Shown: one piece after another, positions 62,490-64,000 of the stretch | How the letters are laid out: each line of letters starts with the position of its first letter | Numbering within the stretch: position 1 is the first letter of the stretch | Source: Virgibacillus_N oceani_A | Lineage (GTDB): Bacteria > Bacillota > Bacilli > Bacillales > Amphibacillaceae | Length of the DNA: 64,000 nucleotides | Strand: one strand, 5' to 3' | NCBI GenBank assembly: GCA_041521345.1 | Contig: JBGOHB010000022.1 | Position numbers and translations under genes: made by a program | The notes under the pieces: model-generated | What the model was told of the DNA's origin: nothing | Seen by the model: the letters and a program-made list of their open reading frames with translations, nothing else | Databases searched by the model: none

Positions 62490-63797
62490 ATGAGAATGTA
62501 TGACATTATTGAAAAGAAAAGAGACGGTTTTGCCTTATCAGAAGACGAAATCAATTTCTTTATAAACGGATATACCAAAGGAGACATTCCGGACTATCAA
62601 ATAAGTGCCTTATTAATGGCCATTTATTTTCAAGACATGGAAGATAAAGAAAGTGCCAGCTTAACTTCTGCGATGGCAGATTCTGGAGAAATAATAGATC
62701 TTTCTGCTATTCAGGGAATAAAAGTGGATAAACATTCAACAGGCGGGGTCGGCGATACTACTACACTTATACTTGCTCCCCTGGTTGCTTCACTTGACGT
62801 ACCCGTAGCGAAAATGAGTGGACGGGGACTTGGACATACCGGCGGAACCATTGATAAACTTGAAGCAATCCATGGTTTCCACACCGAAATAACAAAACAG
62901 GATTTTATTGAACTCGTAAATAAAAACAAAGTAGCAGTTATTGGACAATCAGGCAATCTGACGCCGGCCGATAAAAAGTTGTACAGTTTAAGGGATGTAA
63001 CTGCCACAGTAAATTCCATACCCCTCATCGCCAGTTCAATTATGAGTAAAAAAATTGCTTCCGGAGCCGATGCAATTGTCCTTGATGTTAAAAAAGGTGC
63101 TGGAGCTTTTATGAAAGAGCCGGAAGATGCAAGAAAGCTTGCCGAAACGATGGTTTCGATTGGAAACAGGGTTGGAAGAAAAACAATGGCTGTTATTTCT
63201 GATATGAGCCAGCCGCTGGGCAATGCAATCGGCAACGCTTTAGAAGTTAAAGAGGCAATAGAAACATTAAAAGGAAAGGGTCCGGAAGACTTAACAGAAA
63301 TTTGCCTCGCATTGGGCAGTCAAATGGTTGTATTAGCTAATAAAGCAAACAATTTAGAAGAAGCCAAGCAGAGGTTGAAAGACAACCTGCACAATGGTAA
63401 AGCGATAGATAAATTTAAACAGTTCCTCGAATCACAAGGAGGAAACAATGCTGTAGCAGATAATCCGGCATTACTCCCGCAGGCTGAATATAAAGTAGAC
63501 TTGCCTGCTAAAGCATCAGGAAGAATTGCATCGATGGAAGCTGATGATATCGGTACTGCAGCTATGATGCTTGGAGCAGGCAGAACAACAAAAGAAGCAC
63601 AAATTGATCTGTCAGTTGGCATTGTCCTGCATAAAAAGATTGGGGATGATGTCAAAAAAGGGGAACCGATGCTGACAATATACAGCAATAATGAATCTGT
63701 AGAAAATGTCAAAGAAAAATTGTACGAAAGTATTTCTATATCGGACAAACCGGTTGAGATACCGGAATTAATATACGACTCCATTTTATATCGATAA
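62490..63797 (+). CDS. pdp: Pyrimidine-nucleoside phosphorylase
   Basis: Cleaves uridine, thymidine and deoxyuridine with phosphate. 435 residues. The family signature SGRGLGHTGGTIDKLEAI is at about 110-127, the phosphate-binding KHSTGGVGD near 80, and a C-terminal alpha/beta domain follows. AAAGGTGATTG precedes the ATG. It completes the nucleoside catabolic set with deoB and punA; B. subtilis pdp lies apart from that pair. Confidence 0.96.
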   Translation: MRMYDIIEKKRDGFALSEDEINFFINGYTKGDIPDYQISALLMAIYFQDMEDKESASLTSAMADSGEIIDLSAIQGIKVDKHSTGGVGDTTTLILAPLVASLDVPVAKMSGRGLGHTGGTIDKLEAIHGFHTEITKQDFIELVNKNKVAVIGQSGNLTPADKKLYSLRDVTATVNSIPLIASSIMSKKIASGADAIVLDVKKGAGAFMKEPEDARKLAETMVSIGNRVGRKTMAVISDMSQPLGNAIGNALEVKEAIETLKGKGPEDLTEICLALGSQMVVLANKANNLEEAKQRLKDNLHNGKAIDKFKQFLESQGGNNAVADNPALLPQAEYKVDLPAKASGRIASMEADDIGTAAMMLGAGRTTKEAQIDLSVGIVLHKKIGDDVKKGEPMLTIYSNNESVENVKEKLYESISISDKPVEIPELIYDSILYR

Positions 63798-64000
63798 TGA
63801 GGCTGAGACAGAACCTGAAGAAACATTGAAAAGGCGAACAATCTACTACGGTAGCTCCGGAATTATACGTAGACTCCTACCATGAAAATAAAGTTCTAAA
63901 ATAAGGAATAAATGTCAATACTAAAGTAGACGCAGCTCATTCATTTTTTTAAAAGGAGTGCGCCATCACTCAAAATCTATAGGAATATGGCGATATGGTT
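63798..64000. other. Non-coding tail with a GAGGCTGAGACA motif
   Basis: About 200 bases to the window edge. TGAGGCTGAGACA immediately follows the pdp stop and resembles a motif on the minus strand near 48067-48079. A GTG at 63958 behind AAAAGGAG opens a frame to the edge, but its 14 codons match nothing I know. No gene is called. Confidence 0.4.

Noticed and set aside
63958..64000. Start of a new gene at GTG 63958
   Set aside because: Only 14 codons before the window edge and no recognisable sequence.
1..64000. CRISPR arrays, tRNA or rRNA genes, insertion sequences with transposase, prophage
   Set aside because: None seen: no regularly spaced repeats, no cloverleaf-type genes and no transposase or phage protein frames.

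Overview
The window is a single chromosomal segment of a low-GC, endospore-forming Firmicute of the family Bacillaceae. Gene order follows the Bacillus subtilis yqhL-to-pdp stretch closely: gcvPB, yqhL, mntR, yqhO, yqhP, yqhR, yqhT, efp, spoIIIAA-AH, accBC, yqhY, nusB, folD, xseAB, ispA, yqxC, argR, recN, spoIVB, spo0A, bkd, yqjD, yqjE, dinB, rnz, yqjN, yqjP, yqkF, nudF, yqxK, spoIIM, fur, yqzK, xerD, drm, punA, pdp. The OLE RNA/OapA pair and scattered palindromic repeats fit a halophilic or alkaliphilic genus of the Oceanobacillus/Virgibacillus type. The genus is an inference.

Layout. 1-8.8 kb: end of the glycine cleavage gene gcvPB, a rhodanese, a class II (B12) ribonucleotide reductase with two NrdR boxes, MntR, a patatin-like lipase, small membrane proteins, a proline peptidase and EF-P. 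9-14.4 kb: the eight-gene spoIIIA operon behind a sigma-E-like promoter. 14.6-25.4 kb: accBC, yqhY, nusB, folD, xseAB and ispA, then OLE RNA (about 606 nt) and oapA, then tlyA, argR and recN. dxs, usually present here, is missing. 25.6-28 kb: spoIVB and spo0A; spo0A has a sigma-A promoter, paired 0A boxes and a sigma-H promoter.

28-46.5 kb: an aspartokinase, then a branched-chain amino acid catabolic block. BkdR is a sigma-54 activator; a -24/-12 promoter with candidate enhancer repeats and a cre-like site drives ptb-bcd-buk-lpdV-bkdAA-bkdAB-bkdB. Next come bacilliredoxin, a 38-codon Prli42-like gene, a split methylmalonyl-CoA mutase whose B12 domain is fused to methylmalonyl-CoA epimerase, and a propionyl-CoA carboxylase beta chain. 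Together these would take valine and isoleucine through acyl-CoA and propionyl-CoA to succinyl-CoA. 46.6-64 kb: DNA polymerase IV, aldehyde dehydrogenase, RNase Z, a phosphodiesterase, a RocB-like peptidase, a metallo-hydrolase split by an in-frame stop, nudF, an endonuclease Q-like protein, spoIIM, fur with an exact PerR box, xerD and nucleoside catabolism genes.

The most notable items are the OLE/OapA locus without dxs, a structured non-coding block at 58.6-59.0 kb containing a 33-bp duplication, the sigma-54/cre/enhancer layout of bkd, the mutase-epimerase fusion and the nonsense-interrupted yqjP.
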